Shown: positions 8,570 through 18,316, numbered from the stretch's first letter. The stretch: 51,368 nt of DNA from Salinibacter altiplanensis (GCF_002894645.1 NZ_NCQY01000002.1:430038-481405), one strand, 5' to 3'. A program made the numbers and translations. Notes: generated from the letters alone by a model not told the origin.

Positions 8570-9736
8570 TTACGAGACTGGGGAGCCAGGGCTGTCCCCG
8601 TATCCGGTCATCTCCACGTATCCGCGGCCGGTGGCAGAGCCCTCGACCTCAACAAATCCTTCCCAGTAGCGGACGGACACATCCAGCTCCTGGTTCGGGA
8701 AGAGGGGCGTGACCCGCAGGTCGATGTCCGCGTCGGGCACGCGCAGGGTCCAGTCCACCGGATAGGTGTGCGTGCCGTCCGGGCTCGTCCAGGTGTCGAG
8801 CACCTCCACGGAGACATCTGAGCGATCCAGAGGCTGGGTCGACCCATCGGGCCCGACGATCACGCCCTCGCTGAAGCGGCTGGGGGTGCCGTCCGTGCGG
8901 CGGAGCTGGTAGTACATGAGGTCGCGTCCGTCGTCCAGCTGGAGCGAGAACCAGTCCCAGCCCTCCTGGTCGGGGCCCAGGGCCGAGGTGCTCCACTCCC
9001 GGTCCATCCAGCTGTCGCCAGTGACCGACAGCGTGTCGCCCGACAGGACGAGGGTTCCCTCGGTGGCCAAGCGCGTGTAGGAGTAATAGTACGACGCATT
9101 GCCGCGCCCCGGTCCTTTTTGGCTCAGCCCCTGGTCCCCCTGCAGCACGCGTGGCTTTGTGGGGCGGAGGGACAGGTCCACGCCAACCCCTTCTTGCTGG
9201 GCCTGCAGTCGGAGCGGAAAGGCCGACGAGTCCGGTCCGGTCATGGACCAGTCGTCGAGCCACACCCGGAACGGGGTCGCCTGCGCCCCGGCGAGCCCGG
9301 CGCCGCCCCGCTGGAACCGTTCGAAGGCGTGAAATTTTTCGTCGGCGCCGTTCGTCACGGCAAAGTGCGCCAGGTACAACTGGTTTGTGCGCCAGCCGGA
9401 GGGGGACTCGGGCGCTTCGTCCGGTGGGGTCAGGCCGGTCCGAAAGATCGTGAGTTCGTAGCCGTAGGGGTGGGCGTCCGGGCCGCTCAGCGTGCCGGTC
9501 GCGTACCACCACTCCGTCTTGTAGCCGGGATGCGGGCCGTGGTCCGCCGGAAACGAAAACGGACGGGGGGCCGTGGCGCGCCGGTAGCCGGTGGTGTCCC
9601 CGGCCATCGCCTCCGACACGGAGACGGACGTTTGGAGCGTGGCCTCGCCGGACGACGCGGTGAGCCAGTAGGCGCCCAGGCCGAGGAGGGCGACCAGTCC
9701 AATCAGGCCGGTAAGCAACACCCGAGAACGTGACAT
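8570..9736 (-). CDS. Secreted AttH/CrtC lipocalin-like protein
   Basis: A 388-residue exported protein with an N-terminal hydrophobic anchor or signal (about residues 5-28). The body matches the AttH / carotenoid 1,2-hydratase (CrtC) family of predicted secreted hydrolases: FPADHGPHPGYKTEWWYATG near residue 65, then NQLYLAHFAVT, a central SVTGDSWMDREWS segment near 245, and WDWFSLQLDDGRDLMYYQLR just after it. The family adopts two lipocalin-like barrels. It is the third gene of a minus-strand operon after an ABC ATPase and an FtsX-type permease, the arrangement of Vibrio attEFGH. That context suggests handling of a lipid or hydrophobic substrate at the cell surface. Carotenoid hydratase activity is possible but not supported by neighbours. 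Confidence 0.88.
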   Translation of the reverse strand: MSRSRVLLTGLIGLVALLGLGAYWLTASSGEATLQTSVSVSEAMAGDTTGYRRATAPRPFSFPADHGPHPGYKTEWWYATGTLSGPDAHPYGYELTIFRTGLTPPDEAPESPSGWRTNQLYLAHFAVTNGADEKFHAFERFQRGGAGLAGAQATPFRVWLDDWSMTGPDSSAFPLRLQAQQEGVGVDLSLRPTKPRVLQGDQGLSQKGPGRGNASYYYSYTRLATEGTLVLSGDTLSVTGDSWMDREWSTSALGPDQEGWDWFSLQLDDGRDLMYYQLRRTDGTPSRFSEGVIVGPDGSTQPLDRSDVSVEVLDTWTSPDGTHTYPVDWTLRVPDADIDLRVTPLFPNQELDVSVRYWEGFVEVEGSATGRGYVEMTGYGDSPGSPVS

Positions 9737-9851
9737 GAGAGACGAATCTATTGAGAGCGTGAACCCCTATGGCGAGGCCGCGAGGGTGAGTTGGAAAGCA
9801 TGGTTCCTGCCGAAGAGCACCGCGATAGCGCCCCCGGCTCGCCCGACCGGT

Positions 9852-12395
9852 TCACTCATCCTGCAACGCAAGCGCGGGGCTGGACCGCGCCATTCGCCAC
9901 GTTGGATACAGGCCCGCCAGGAACGCCGCCACCACGGCCAGCACGAGCGACTGGACCAGAACATCGCCCGGGACGGTGAGCTGGAGGGTCCACCCGAAGG
10001 AGCGCTTGTTGATGACGAAGACCAGCACGTACGCCAGCACGTAGCCGAGTGGGAGGGACAGAATTCCCGCGATCGCCCCCATCAGGCTCGACTGCAGGGT
10101 GAGGTAGCCGCCCACCTGGGGCGGCGTCATCCCGGTGGCCCGCAGCACGCCCATCTCTCGCCGCCGTTCCAGGGCCAGGGCCATGAGGGCCGTCAGCACG
10201 CCGATGAACGCCACCGCAATCGCGAGCAGCCGCAGCACCGTCGTGATGGTGAACGTGCGGTCGAAGACGCGCATCGACGTCTCGCGCAGGGCCCGGTTCG
10301 ACCGGATGAGCACGTCCTGCAGGCCTGCCACCGAGGCGCGCATGTCTGCGATGAGCGCATCGACGGAGGTGGTGTCGGCGGCCGCAAACGCCAGTCCAGA
10401 CACGCCGCGGTCGTCGTAGAACTGCTCGTAGGTGGATCGGCTCATGAGGGTCACCCCGAGGTCGGAGCCGTAGTCGTAGTACACCCCCTTCACCGCGAAC
10501 GGCTGCTGCCCACGGTCCGTCTGGAGGCGGAGCGTGTCGCCCACGCCGACGTCGTAGCGGTAGCTGTACGGTTCGGAGACGAGCACGGACGGCCCCGCCC
10601 GGACCGCCGGCCAGGCCGACTCGGGCGTTCCGGCCTTGAGCTGGTAGACGTCGGCGGTCTCGGGGCCGGGCTCCACGGCCACCAGGTCCGTGCGCCCCAC
10701 ATTGGCCTGCACGGTGACCCGGCGGACCGAGTAGGCCCCTTCCACGCCCTTGACGTCCCGCAGGCGACGCGCGACGGCGGAATCAATCGTGGCGGTGGAG
10801 CGGCGGAAGACGAGGCTCGGCGGCTGCACGTAGACGTCCGCCTGCAGCGACTGCTCCAGCCAGCTGGTAACGGTGCCGCGGAAGCTGTCGATCATCACGC
10901 CCACGCCCACCGTGGAGGCGATTGCGATGGTGAGGGCGGCGATCGCGACGCCGGTGCGGCTGAGGTTCGTCACTACGCCACGGGCCGCCATGCGCCCAAT
11001 GACGCCGGCCACGCGGCCGAGGAGGGGGCGCACGCCGTTCGACAGGCCCACCACGGCCCACGGGATCATGAACGCCGTGCCGACGAGGACGCAGAACAGC
11101 GCCCCGTACCCGGCCCAGATGCTCTGTTCGGTCCCCAGGAGCAGGAGGCTGCCGGCCCCGGCCACGAGGAGGCCCAGCCCGGCCCACCCGGGGGCGCGGC
11201 GCCGCAGGGTGCTCTCGCGGGTCGAGCGGCGCAGGACAGTACTCACGGAGGCGGCGGTGGCCTCTTGGGCCGGCGGCAGGGCCGCGGCCAGCGTCGTGCC
11301 CATGCCCAAGAGCGCGCCCTTCGCCAGGGTCCAGGTCGAGATCGACAGCTCGCTCACCTCCACCACGAAGTAAAGGTCGTTGATCGTCTGCGCCAGGAGT
11401 TGCACCAGGCCGGACGCCAGCACGATGCCGAGCAGGAGCCCGAAGACACTGCCCACCCCGCCCAGCACGGCGGCTTCTCCCAGCACGAGCCGAAACACCT
11501 CCCCGCGCGTCACGCCCAGGGCCCGGAGCTGCCCAATGAGGGCGCGGCGCTGGACGACCGAAAACGTCATCGTGTTGTAGATGAGGAACGCCCCCACGAT
11601 CAGCGCCAGCAGGCTCAACGCCGTCAGGTTCAGGTCGAACGCCTTCGTCATCTGGGCCACGGTCTCCGTCCGGGTGTCCGAGCGCTGCAGTTGGGCCCCG
11701 TCCGGGAGCGCTTCGCGAACCCGAGCGAGGTACGCCTCCTGCGCCGACGCGTCGGAGGGGGCCAGCAGGTCGATCCGGCTCAACTGGCCGGACTGGTCGA
11801 AGAGCCGCTGGGCGGTCGACACGTCCACGACCAGCAGATTGGCCACCGCACGGCGGGTTCGTTCGTTCTGCGGCGCGATGAGGCCGCTGAGCACCACCGG
11901 CTGCGTCGTCCCCTCCACCCCCACGCGCAGGGTGTCGCCGGACGCGAGGCCGAGATCCTCGGCGGTTCGGGCACTCATGAGGGCCGCGTCGTCCGTCATG
12001 AACTGTCCCAGGTCCAGGTCACTGCCGGCCCCGGTCCCCAGATAGGGCCGGAAGGGCGCGTCGGCGAGAGGGGCGATCCCAACGACCTGGAACGTGCGGT
12101 CGCCTTGTTGAAGGGAGCCGTAGCCCTCCACGACGGGGGCAGAGGGACGAAGGCCGGCCGCTCGGAGGCGTCGGTAGACATCGTCGTCGAGCGTCCCGCC
12201 TGCGCCGACGACCTGGTGCGTCGCGGCGCCGGTGACGGTCTCGGCGGACAGCTCGAATGCCCGGCTCGCGCTTGTGTTGGCGAGGTCGATCGCCACCACC
12301 ACCGCCACCCCGATCGCCACGCCCAGTACCGACAGGCCCATGAGCCATGGGTGACGGGTGAGGTAGCGCCGGCTGGAGCGGTGGAGAAGCGTCAT
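9852..12395 (-). CDS. FtsX/MacB-type ABC transporter permease
   Basis: An 847-residue inner-membrane protein with the duplicated FtsX architecture. An N-terminal span (about residues 18-40, LMGLSVLGVAIGVAVVVAI) is followed by a large periplasmic domain, and a bundle of spans lies at about 265-385. Two or three spans occur around 410-460, with a further N-terminal-like span near 485 (GVAIAALTIAIASTVGVGVMI). A second periplasmic domain precedes C-terminal spans at about 715-740, 765-790 and 805-830. This is the layout of single-chain LolCDE/YbbP-like permeases that use mechanical force to extract or move lipids, lipoproteins or peptides rather than translocating through a pore. The ATPase partner starts 59 bp upstream of it and the AttH-like protein follows 115 bp downstream, so the three form one operon. 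Confidence 0.93.
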   Translation of the reverse strand: MTLLHRSSRRYLTRHPWLMGLSVLGVAIGVAVVVAIDLANTSASRAFELSAETVTGAATHQVVGAGGTLDDDVYRRLRAAGLRPSAPVVEGYGSLQQGDRTFQVVGIAPLADAPFRPYLGTGAGSDLDLGQFMTDDAALMSARTAEDLGLASGDTLRVGVEGTTQPVVLSGLIAPQNERTRRAVANLLVVDVSTAQRLFDQSGQLSRIDLLAPSDASAQEAYLARVREALPDGAQLQRSDTRTETVAQMTKAFDLNLTALSLLALIVGAFLIYNTMTFSVVQRRALIGQLRALGVTRGEVFRLVLGEAAVLGGVGSVFGLLLGIVLASGLVQLLAQTINDLYFVVEVSELSISTWTLAKGALLGMGTTLAAALPPAQEATAASVSTVLRRSTRESTLRRRAPGWAGLGLLVAGAGSLLLLGTEQSIWAGYGALFCVLVGTAFMIPWAVVGLSNGVRPLLGRVAGVIGRMAARGVVTNLSRTGVAIAALTIAIASTVGVGVMIDSFRGTVTSWLEQSLQADVYVQPPSLVFRRSTATIDSAVARRLRDVKGVEGAYSVRRVTVQANVGRTDLVAVEPGPETADVYQLKAGTPESAWPAVRAGPSVLVSEPYSYRYDVGVGDTLRLQTDRGQQPFAVKGVYYDYGSDLGVTLMSRSTYEQFYDDRGVSGLAFAAADTTSVDALIADMRASVAGLQDVLIRSNRALRETSMRVFDRTFTITTVLRLLAIAVAFIGVLTALMALALERRREMGVLRATGMTPPQVGGYLTLQSSLMGAIAGILSLPLGYVLAYVLVFVINKRSFGWTLQLTVPGDVLVQSLVLAVVAAFLAGLYPTWRMARSSPALALQDE

Positions 12396-12454
12396 CTACG
12401 AGAAGATGGGGTGGAGAAGAGGGGGCGCGAGTGCGGAAAAAGCACGCCACTTTC

Positions 12455-13192
12455 CTAACGTTCGTCTGCGGCGGAACGGGTCTCCGATCGTATGTACTCG
12501 GGCACTTCTTCGTGCAGGGTGCCGCCGTGAAGGTGCAGAACCCGGTCGGCGCGGGGGAGCACCTCCGGGTCGTGGGTGGCCACGAGGAGGGTGGTGTCAG
12601 TGTCCGTCACGAGGTCGCTGAGAAGGGTGAGCACCGCCTGACCGGTGTCATAATCCAGGTTGCCCGTTGGCTCGTCGGCGAGGACGAGGAGGGGCTCATG
12701 GGCCAGGGCCCGGGCGACGGCCACCCGTTGCTGCTCGCCCCCCGAAAGGCGGTCCGGAAACTGGTCGGCACGGTCGGCCAGCCCGACCCGGTCGAGCATT
12801 GCCTGTCCCCGCTCCCGGTTGGCCCGCGGGGCCGCACCGGCCAGTTCCAAGGGCAATCGCACATTCTCCCCGACCGTCAGGGTCGAGATCAAGTTGAACG
12901 ACTGAAACACAAATCCCACATGCGATCGCCGAAAGCGAGTGCGTGCCGTTTCGGACTTGCCGGTAAGGTCGGTGTCGCCAATCTGCACGCGGCCGGACGT
13001 GGGCTGGTCGATGCCGCTGATGAGGTTCAAAAGGGTGCTTTTCCCCGCCCCGCTCCGCCCCATGAGGACCGAGAAGTCGCCCCGGTTCAGGCGCAACGAG
13101 ATCTCTTGAAGCACCGTGCGGTCTTGCTCCCCTTCGCGGTAGGTCTTCGTCAGGGCGTCGAGCTGAACGAGGGGCGACGGGGCGTCGGGCAT
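12455..13192 (-). CDS. ABC transporter ATP-binding protein (LolD/MacB-type)
   Basis: A 245-residue ATPase that energises the adjacent FtsX-type permease. All motifs are present: Walker [10 protein letters not shown] near residue 40, Q-loop [10 protein letters not shown], signature [15 protein letters not shown] near 150, Walker [14 protein letters not shown], and H-loop ATHD. The ADEPTGNLD sequence and the FQSFNL Q-loop are typical of the LolD/FtsE/MacB class. The frame is open to 13252, but the ATG at 13192 gives the normal N-terminus, with the first strand [11 protein letters not shown] about 10 residues in. It is the first gene of the ATPase-permease-AttH operon. Confidence 0.95.
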   Translation of the reverse strand: MPDAPSPLVQLDALTKTYREGEQDRTVLQEISLRLNRGDFSVLMGRSGAGKSTLLNLISGIDQPTSGRVQIGDTDLTGKSETARTRFRRSHVGFVFQSFNLISTLTVGENVRLPLELAGAAPRANRERGQAMLDRVGLADRADQFPDRLSGGEQQRVAVARALAHEPLLVLADEPTGNLDYDTGQAVLTLLSDLVTDTDTTLLVATHDPEVLPRADRVLHLHGGTLHEEVPEYIRSETRSAADER

Positions 13193-13642
13193 GATGGCAG
13201 ACGGCTGAGCAGCAGTGAGGACGAGGCTCGGTGGCGAAATTGAAGGCCGCAACCAAAAAGCTCAACGCCGAGGATGGAGGGGGCCGTTCCGAGGTGGGGG
13301 GCTCTCTCCAGAATCTTTGCGTCTCACGCCGAAGAAGCGGAACCCAAGTCCCTGGGATCTCGATCCCTCTGCGCGCGGGCTCGACAGGCATCGGGTTGAG
13401 CACCGGCTGGGTGCAGACAGGAGGACAGTGGGGCGAGATTTGGGACGGCCCTAAGCGGATCGTGGGGCCTCTCGACGGAGGAAGGAGTTCCCTTTTCACC
13501 ATCTCCGACCCTGCAATGAAGTACTGGAGATGAGTCTGCTGTGCCCGTTTGGCCGCCGTGCGACTGTCCTTGACGGTTTCGAGTGGCGAGGGAAGATGAG
13601 CCGCCTCGCTTCTGGGGCCCACGCGGCGTCAGTCCGCGATTC
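13193..13642. other. Intergenic region without a recognisable gene
   Basis: This stretch lies upstream of the ABC operon and downstream of the barrel-protein gene, both on the minus strand, so it should contain the operon promoter. A 100-codon open frame on the plus strand (13231-13533) has no recognisable domain and I do not call it. I see no RNA gene. Confidence 0.45.
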
Positions 13643-15082
13643 TCAAAACCGGATCGTCGCCAACGAGAGGCTCACCGCGTAGCGCGCGCCGCTCCCGAGT
13701 GTGGAGGTCGAGGGCGTGATGCTCGCTCCCAGATCGAACCGGTAAAACCCGAGATCCAGCCCGAAGCCCCCGGAGAGCGCGACGGCCTGTGTGCCGAAGA
13801 AACGAGCACCGGCGCGGAGGGGAAAGGCCCCAAGGTGGAGCGTTCCTCCCACGTGGAGGGCCGCTGGACGTGGCACTGCCCCGGCATTCTCGTTGAGCCC
13901 GATCGACGTGCCCCCATTCAGGGTTACGAAGCCCGCGTCCCAAGTACCGTTCAGGTGCAATGTCGTGGGAAGGCCGGTAGCGAACGACGAGCGGTCGCGA
14001 TTAACGTCCTCGTAGGCGTCATGAGCAAGACTGTCGACCTGATCTTCGATGTATTCTCCCGTTGCTCCGTCGTACTCGTCATCGATCCGATCAGAGTCCA
14101 GCGACACGCCTTCAAACCGAAAGATGTCTTTGGAGGGGGTCACCGTCTGGGCCTCTTGGGTCCAGGTGATCCGCCCCAGGTCCGTGATGCTCGCCGATAC
14201 CAGCAGGCCCGGCCGCACCGTGTAGGTCGCCCCCAGATCGAGGCCGCCACCGATCCCCGCAATCCCGGACGATCCCCCCACGACCTCGTCCACCGGATCG
14301 TCGTTGAAGGCGTTGAACGTGTCGAACAGGCCGGTGCTCAACGGGCCCGCCGCACGGGCTGTGTAGTCGAATCGGTGAACCAGGGAGTCGCCACTCACGG
14401 TCGCCTGCGAGGTGAGTGCGGCGTCCGCGAAGGCCGTTCCGAAAATGACGCGGGGAGAAACGCCCACCGACAGGGGAGCCGACGAGAACCGGTAACTGAA
14501 GGCCCCCGTGACGTCGACGGCAGCGTACGCTCGGCTGCGCCCGTCGACCGGTACGGTTCGGTCTTCGCCCGTCCCCCGGAGCAGTACGTCAAAAATCCCC
14601 TTATTGACGGCGGAGGTCTGGAAGGTACGCCCCCGAATGCCGAAGCCGACTGCCCAGGAGGCGTCGCTGGGCCGGTGGGTGATCGACAGCGGGACGACTT
14701 CCAGGTACGTGCTTGCCGTTTGCTGATCCCGTCCGAACCAGTCATCGAGGATGGCTTTCTGCTCGTCGCTAGAAAGGGCCTTCTCGTTGTCATAGAAAAG
14801 GGGATCAATGTGCTCGAACTGGTAGAAGTCCCCCCCGTGGTAGGCCCCCAGGCGAAACAGTTGAATCTCGAGGGAAGGGGCGTCCGGCCCGACCGTGAGG
14901 TTGGCGGGATTGGAGTAGAGAGCGGCCGGGCCCGTGTCGAAACCAGACGTGCCCCCGCCGGTGCTCACCGCCTTCACGCTGCGCATGCCGGACTGGCCGC
15001 GGGCGGCTCCGGGCGCCAGGGCCAGAAGGCCAGAGAGAACAAGAGCAAGAGCCGAGCGGAGAGCAAAGGCGTGGCGCGTCAT
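13643..15082 (-). CDS. Predicted outer-membrane beta-barrel protein (FadL/PorV-like, DUF5723-type)
   Basis: A 479-residue exported protein. The signal peptide spans about residues 1-30 (LALVLSGLLALAPGAARGQ). The mature part begins SGMRSVKAVSTGGG, then GPAALYSNPANLTV, a segment seen at the start of FadL/PorV-type barrels. Alternating hydrophobic strands and Gly/aromatic-rich turns continue to the C-terminus, which ends in Phe as barrel proteins recognised by the BAM complex do (SLATIRF). The ATG at 15082 was chosen because it starts the signal peptide and has a GGAAAG upstream; the frame itself opens at 15133. It lies 63 bp after the large lipoprotein gene and is probably co-expressed with it. 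The ligand is unknown; DUF5723 membership is my impression, not a search result. Confidence 0.78.
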   Translation of the reverse strand: MTRHAFALRSALALVLSGLLALAPGAARGQSGMRSVKAVSTGGGTSGFDTGPAALYSNPANLTVGPDAPSLEIQLFRLGAYHGGDFYQFEHIDPLFYDNEKALSSDEQKAILDDWFGRDQQTASTYLEVVPLSITHRPSDASWAVGFGIRGRTFQTSAVNKGIFDVLLRGTGEDRTVPVDGRSRAYAAVDVTGAFSYRFSSAPLSVGVSPRVIFGTAFADAALTSQATVSGDSLVHRFDYTARAAGPLSTGLFDTFNAFNDDPVDEVVGGSSGIAGIGGGLDLGATYTVRPGLLVSASITDLGRITWTQEAQTVTPSKDIFRFEGVSLDSDRIDDEYDGATGEYIEDQVDSLAHDAYEDVNRDRSSFATGLPTTLHLNGTWDAGFVTLNGGTSIGLNENAGAVPRPAALHVGGTLHLGAFPLRAGARFFGTQAVALSGGFGLDLGFYRFDLGASITPSTSTLGSGARYAVSLSLATIRF

Positions 15083-15145
15083 CTTTCCAGCCTGATTTGT
15101 CGGGAGAGGGAGGGGCAGTGTAGAGATTGTCAAGGCCTTGAAGGC

Positions 15146-17122
15146 TTAGTTGCCGGTCTGAATGGAGGCGTCGGCCTTGAGGCGGATGCGGTTGAGGGTT
15201 AGTTGGTCGTCGGCCCGGAGGCGGGCGACGGCTGCTGTGCCTCCTCCCGATCCCTTCTGATTCATGTTGAGTACGAGCCGGATCTTGTCGCCGTCGGCCA
15301 GCGCTCGCAGGTCCTTCTGCGTGCTCCCGAGGGGGAAGACAAAGGTGCCCGACGACGAACGCGCCGCCGCTCCGTCTTCGTTCTTCGCGGCCGGTTCAAT
15401 TCGAAAGTCGTTGTTGCCGAAGCCGTCGTTGAACGTCTCAATCGCCGAGCCCGCGGCGTCGACAATGACCATCTTCACATCCGCTCCGAGTGGAAGACCG
15501 TTCGTGTAGCTGAACTGGAGCTCCGCCGTCGAAATATTCACGTCTTCCTCCGGGTTGGTCAGGTCGTTGAGGTCGGACAGGTCTGCATCGATGGTATCCC
15601 GCACGACGAAACGGTCCTTGATGCGGAGAGGGACGTTGAGCGAAAAGTTCGCGTCCAGCGAGATGGGCTTTCGAGCCTTCAGGCCGCCCCTGTCCGTGTT
15701 GATCTCGGCCTGCCCGGCCAGGCGGACCTCCGTCGGAAGTGCGTTGACGAAGTCCGCTACGTTTGAGTTGTCCCCGTCGACCACGAGCGGCGTCCGCACC
15801 GTTTCGTCCAGGGACGCATTCTCAAGCCCAACGCCCAGTTTGATCAGCGAGTCATTTGGAAGAGAAGCGCCGTTGTCCGTAAACCCAGCCGAAGAAAAGG
15901 GCAGCGAGGACACGTTCCGGTCGGCCCCGCGCGATTCGTTCTGATCTTCTGTCCCGCCAAGAAGGACCTGGCCCGATTCCTGTTTTCCTTGAATCGCCGC
16001 GTACAACTGGGCGTCGGTCGACGCGAGATTTACGGTTTCGACCTGGAAGCTCAGGCTTACGTCCGCCAGCTCAAGTCCGTCCACCCGGCCCGTGATGCCC
16101 TCAAACCCATCAAAGGCGGCCGTCTGCACCTCGTTGTCGTTGGCAACATTGATGTCTCCGCCGTTTTCATTCGGCGTGACGGCCACTGTGAACGGCTTCG
16201 CCGCACCGACGTCAATCTCTTGGACCTCAAAATCGGTGAGTGAGGTCGAGCCTCCGAGAGAGATCTTATCGTCGTCTTTTACCTGCAGATCTGGATTCAC
16301 TCGGCCGTCAATCTTGAACGCGATCGTCCCTTTTTCGTCGATCTTCGGCTTGTCCGGGTATACTCGTGCGTCTTTTAGGTCGATGCCAAACCCATCACTC
16401 AGGTCGTTTATGTCCCGTTGATATTCGCCATTGGGACCGCAGCGGCCGTCTCCGCAGGGGGTTTTGACAAATTCGACGACGAATTGGTCGTTCTTCCCGT
16501 ACGGCTTGACTCGGATATCGGGATATGTGAACCGTAGGCTGTCGAAAACACCCTTTGTAGAGTTTGGTGAAACCGCGATGTTCGGCACCCCGATCTTCGT
16601 GTTTCCGAGCTCTACGTAGTTGTCTTGCGACTTTTCGAAGGCGACTCTGTCGCTCCCAGTTACTGAGACGTCAGCCGTCGCAGATCTCTGTAGTTCTACC
16701 TCGAGGTCCCCGATCCGTTGTTTACCCGAAACCGGGACTCCTTCCTCCTTCAGGTCGATGAGCTCTTCTTCAAAGTTCTTCTGGGCAAAGGTGAGGCTGC
16801 CGGTGGCGTTTTCCAGGGCGCCGTCCAGATTCCCGATGTCGAAGTTATCGATGTCCTGTACGACCGAGATGTCGTTATTCGCCGATCCCACCTCGAAGAG
16901 GGAGTCGAAGTCCGACGACGTGGTGTCAATTAATGGGTCGAATTCACTGTCGGGCCCGCCGAGAAACGTGAAGGTTTTTTCCTGCACGAGTGGTGTGCTG
17001 ATCTCCGTCTCGGTGTTGAGGGACGGTGAGGTGTCCCCCGTGGGCACGTCGCACCCCACTAGGATCGTGAGGGAAAGTGCGGCGACCGTGGCGGCCCACC
17101 AGTTGGCGTGCGAAGCGGACAT
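15146..17122 (-). CDS. Large surface lipoprotein of unknown function
   Basis: A 658-residue predicted lipoprotein I do not recognise. The signal peptide ends in a lipobox, LTILVGC, with the modified cysteine at position 24, followed by DVPTGDTS. The mature protein is strongly acidic, Asp/Asn/Ser-rich and beta-rich, with a two-cysteine motif (PCGDGRCGPNGEY) near residue 235 that could form a disulfide. There are no transmembrane segments after the signal. The acidic content suits a surface protein of a halophile. It precedes the barrel gene by 63 bp on the same strand, suggesting a lipoprotein-barrel pair at the outer membrane. The start at 17122 is fixed by the signal peptide; the longer open frame upstream to 17593 is rejected. 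Base composition is somewhat less GC-biased than neighbours. Confidence 0.8.
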   Translation of the reverse strand: MSASHANWWAATVAALSLTILVGCDVPTGDTSPSLNTETEISTPLVQEKTFTFLGGPDSEFDPLIDTTSSDFDSLFEVGSANNDISVVQDIDNFDIGNLDGALENATGSLTFAQKNFEEELIDLKEEGVPVSGKQRIGDLEVELQRSATADVSVTGSDRVAFEKSQDNYVELGNTKIGVPNIAVSPNSTKGVFDSLRFTYPDIRVKPYGKNDQFVVEFVKTPCGDGRCGPNGEYQRDINDLSDGFGIDLKDARVYPDKPKIDEKGTIAFKIDGRVNPDLQVKDDDKISLGGSTSLTDFEVQEIDVGAAKPFTVAVTPNENGGDINVANDNEVQTAAFDGFEGITGRVDGLELADVSLSFQVETVNLASTDAQLYAAIQGKQESGQVLLGGTEDQNESRGADRNVSSLPFSSAGFTDNGASLPNDSLIKLGVGLENASLDETVRTPLVVDGDNSNVADFVNALPTEVRLAGQAEINTDRGGLKARKPISLDANFSLNVPLRIKDRFVVRDTIDADLSDLNDLTNPEEDVNISTAELQFSYTNGLPLGADVKMVIVDAAGSAIETFNDGFGNNDFRIEPAAKNEDGAAARSSSGTFVFPLGSTQKDLRALADGDKIRLVLNMNQKGSGGGTAAVARLRADDQLTLNRIRLKADASIQTGN

Positions 17123-18316
17123 AGCGCAAACCTGTTTTCGAAAAGGGAAAATGAAGTTTGTCTGGGGGGAAGCGCCGGTGTGGAGGGAACGGGCCGCTTT
17201 GCTCCCCGCAGAGCGGAGGATGCGGCCCTCAAGCGTAGTAAATTTTGAAACGCTTGTCTGCGTACATGTCTGGCATTGCGTTGAGGTCAAGAATCGCGCC
17301 AGGACGGACACCCGCCCTCGTTCGACGGTCTGTTTGCTTGAGGTCGACGATATTGAGGCCCGATCCGTAGTTTCTTCGCTCCCCGGTCCGCAATCATGCA
17401 GCTCAGAGTAGGTCAGGCATGAGGCCACATGCGGTATGCACGCCATAGAAGTTTGGGGCGACGTGGTCGCAGTTGAGGGCAGGTTTTTCGTCTCTCCCCG
17501 TCTGGACGACGGGTCCTTCTCGTTCGGGAACGCCTCGGTCGGCTCCAAAAGCCTGTCCGGATGCCCTCGGCAGTGATGACGCGGTCCTCCCACTTGTCCT
17601 CACCAGCGGCCATGTTCAACAGAGGGGGGAAAATGGCCTGGCCCGAGTGGAACGAAAAACCATCCGTGAGAGGAATCTGAGGAGTCGTGCCTAACGGTAC
17701 TCGACACTCGTCCCCGACAGGTTCTGAGACAAAAGGGGCCCCGTGACTCAGAACACCGGTAGGCCTTGGCGCTTCCGACCGTGGCGGAGGCCAACCTCTC
17801 AATTCTGGACATTCCTCAGTGATGTGCAGGTGTTGCTGCCCGGCGACGTGGGGGAGTCCGCTCTGTAGGGCGTGCTTGAAGTCCTTTTCTGGATGGACCA
17901 GACCGCCGGTACGCTTCAGCTCTCCGGTACAGCGGTGAAACTGTAGGGGACGTTTCGGGAGGGGGACGCGCCGTCGACGCGAGGAAATCCGTTTTCCGGT
18001 GACACCACGACAGACGCGAGTTGGGATGGGCCGTTGGTCGTCTCCATCGATCTGGAGGCCAGTCCGGACGTGCGTGGAGATTCCACGGCTTGGCGCTCGA
18101 TATCACCCCCCTGCAGAGTGAATTTGACGGTGAGGGGGGAGAGTGCGTAGAGCACCAGGCCGCCACGGTCGTTGGGGACATTCAAAAATGTGTGGGCGGC
18201 TGCCGGTTCAATTGTGGGCACAGGGGGGCTATGCACGCCGACGCAGGTCAGGGGGGCATCGCGCTCGACGCCTGTCGCTCACGACAGTCTAGTTTGCCCG
18301 TTTGGGGACCGTTGGG
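17123..18316. other. 1.2-kb region lacking a clear gene
   Basis: No ORF here has a recognisable domain, and codon usage looks random in all frames. The only open frame of any note is a 106-codon one on the minus strand (17916-18236) with no start context or family match; it could be a decayed gene. An 8-bp perfect inverted repeat occurs at 17721-17754. The right part must hold the 3' end of the pyr transcript, and the left part the promoter of the lipoprotein gene. Confidence 0.5.
17721..17754. repeat. 8-bp inverted repeat with an 18-nt spacer
   Basis: GTTCTGAG (17721-17728) and CTCAGAAC (17747-17754) are perfect inverses around a spacer that itself contains the palindrome GGGGCCCC. There is no U-tract, so a protein-binding site or remnant hairpin is as likely as a terminator. 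Confidence 0.5.

Noticed and set aside
9735-12458. A 907-codon open frame on the plus strand opposite the FtsX permease
   Set aside because: It is rich in Arg, His, Gly and Gln with no domain, and lies antisense to a clear permease gene. Long antisense frames are expected in GC-rich genes with strong third-position bias.
13583-15202. A 539-codon plus-strand frame opposite the outer-membrane barrel gene
   Set aside because: Composition is Arg/Gly/Val-rich without motifs; the minus-strand gene has a signal peptide and a barrel-type C-terminus.
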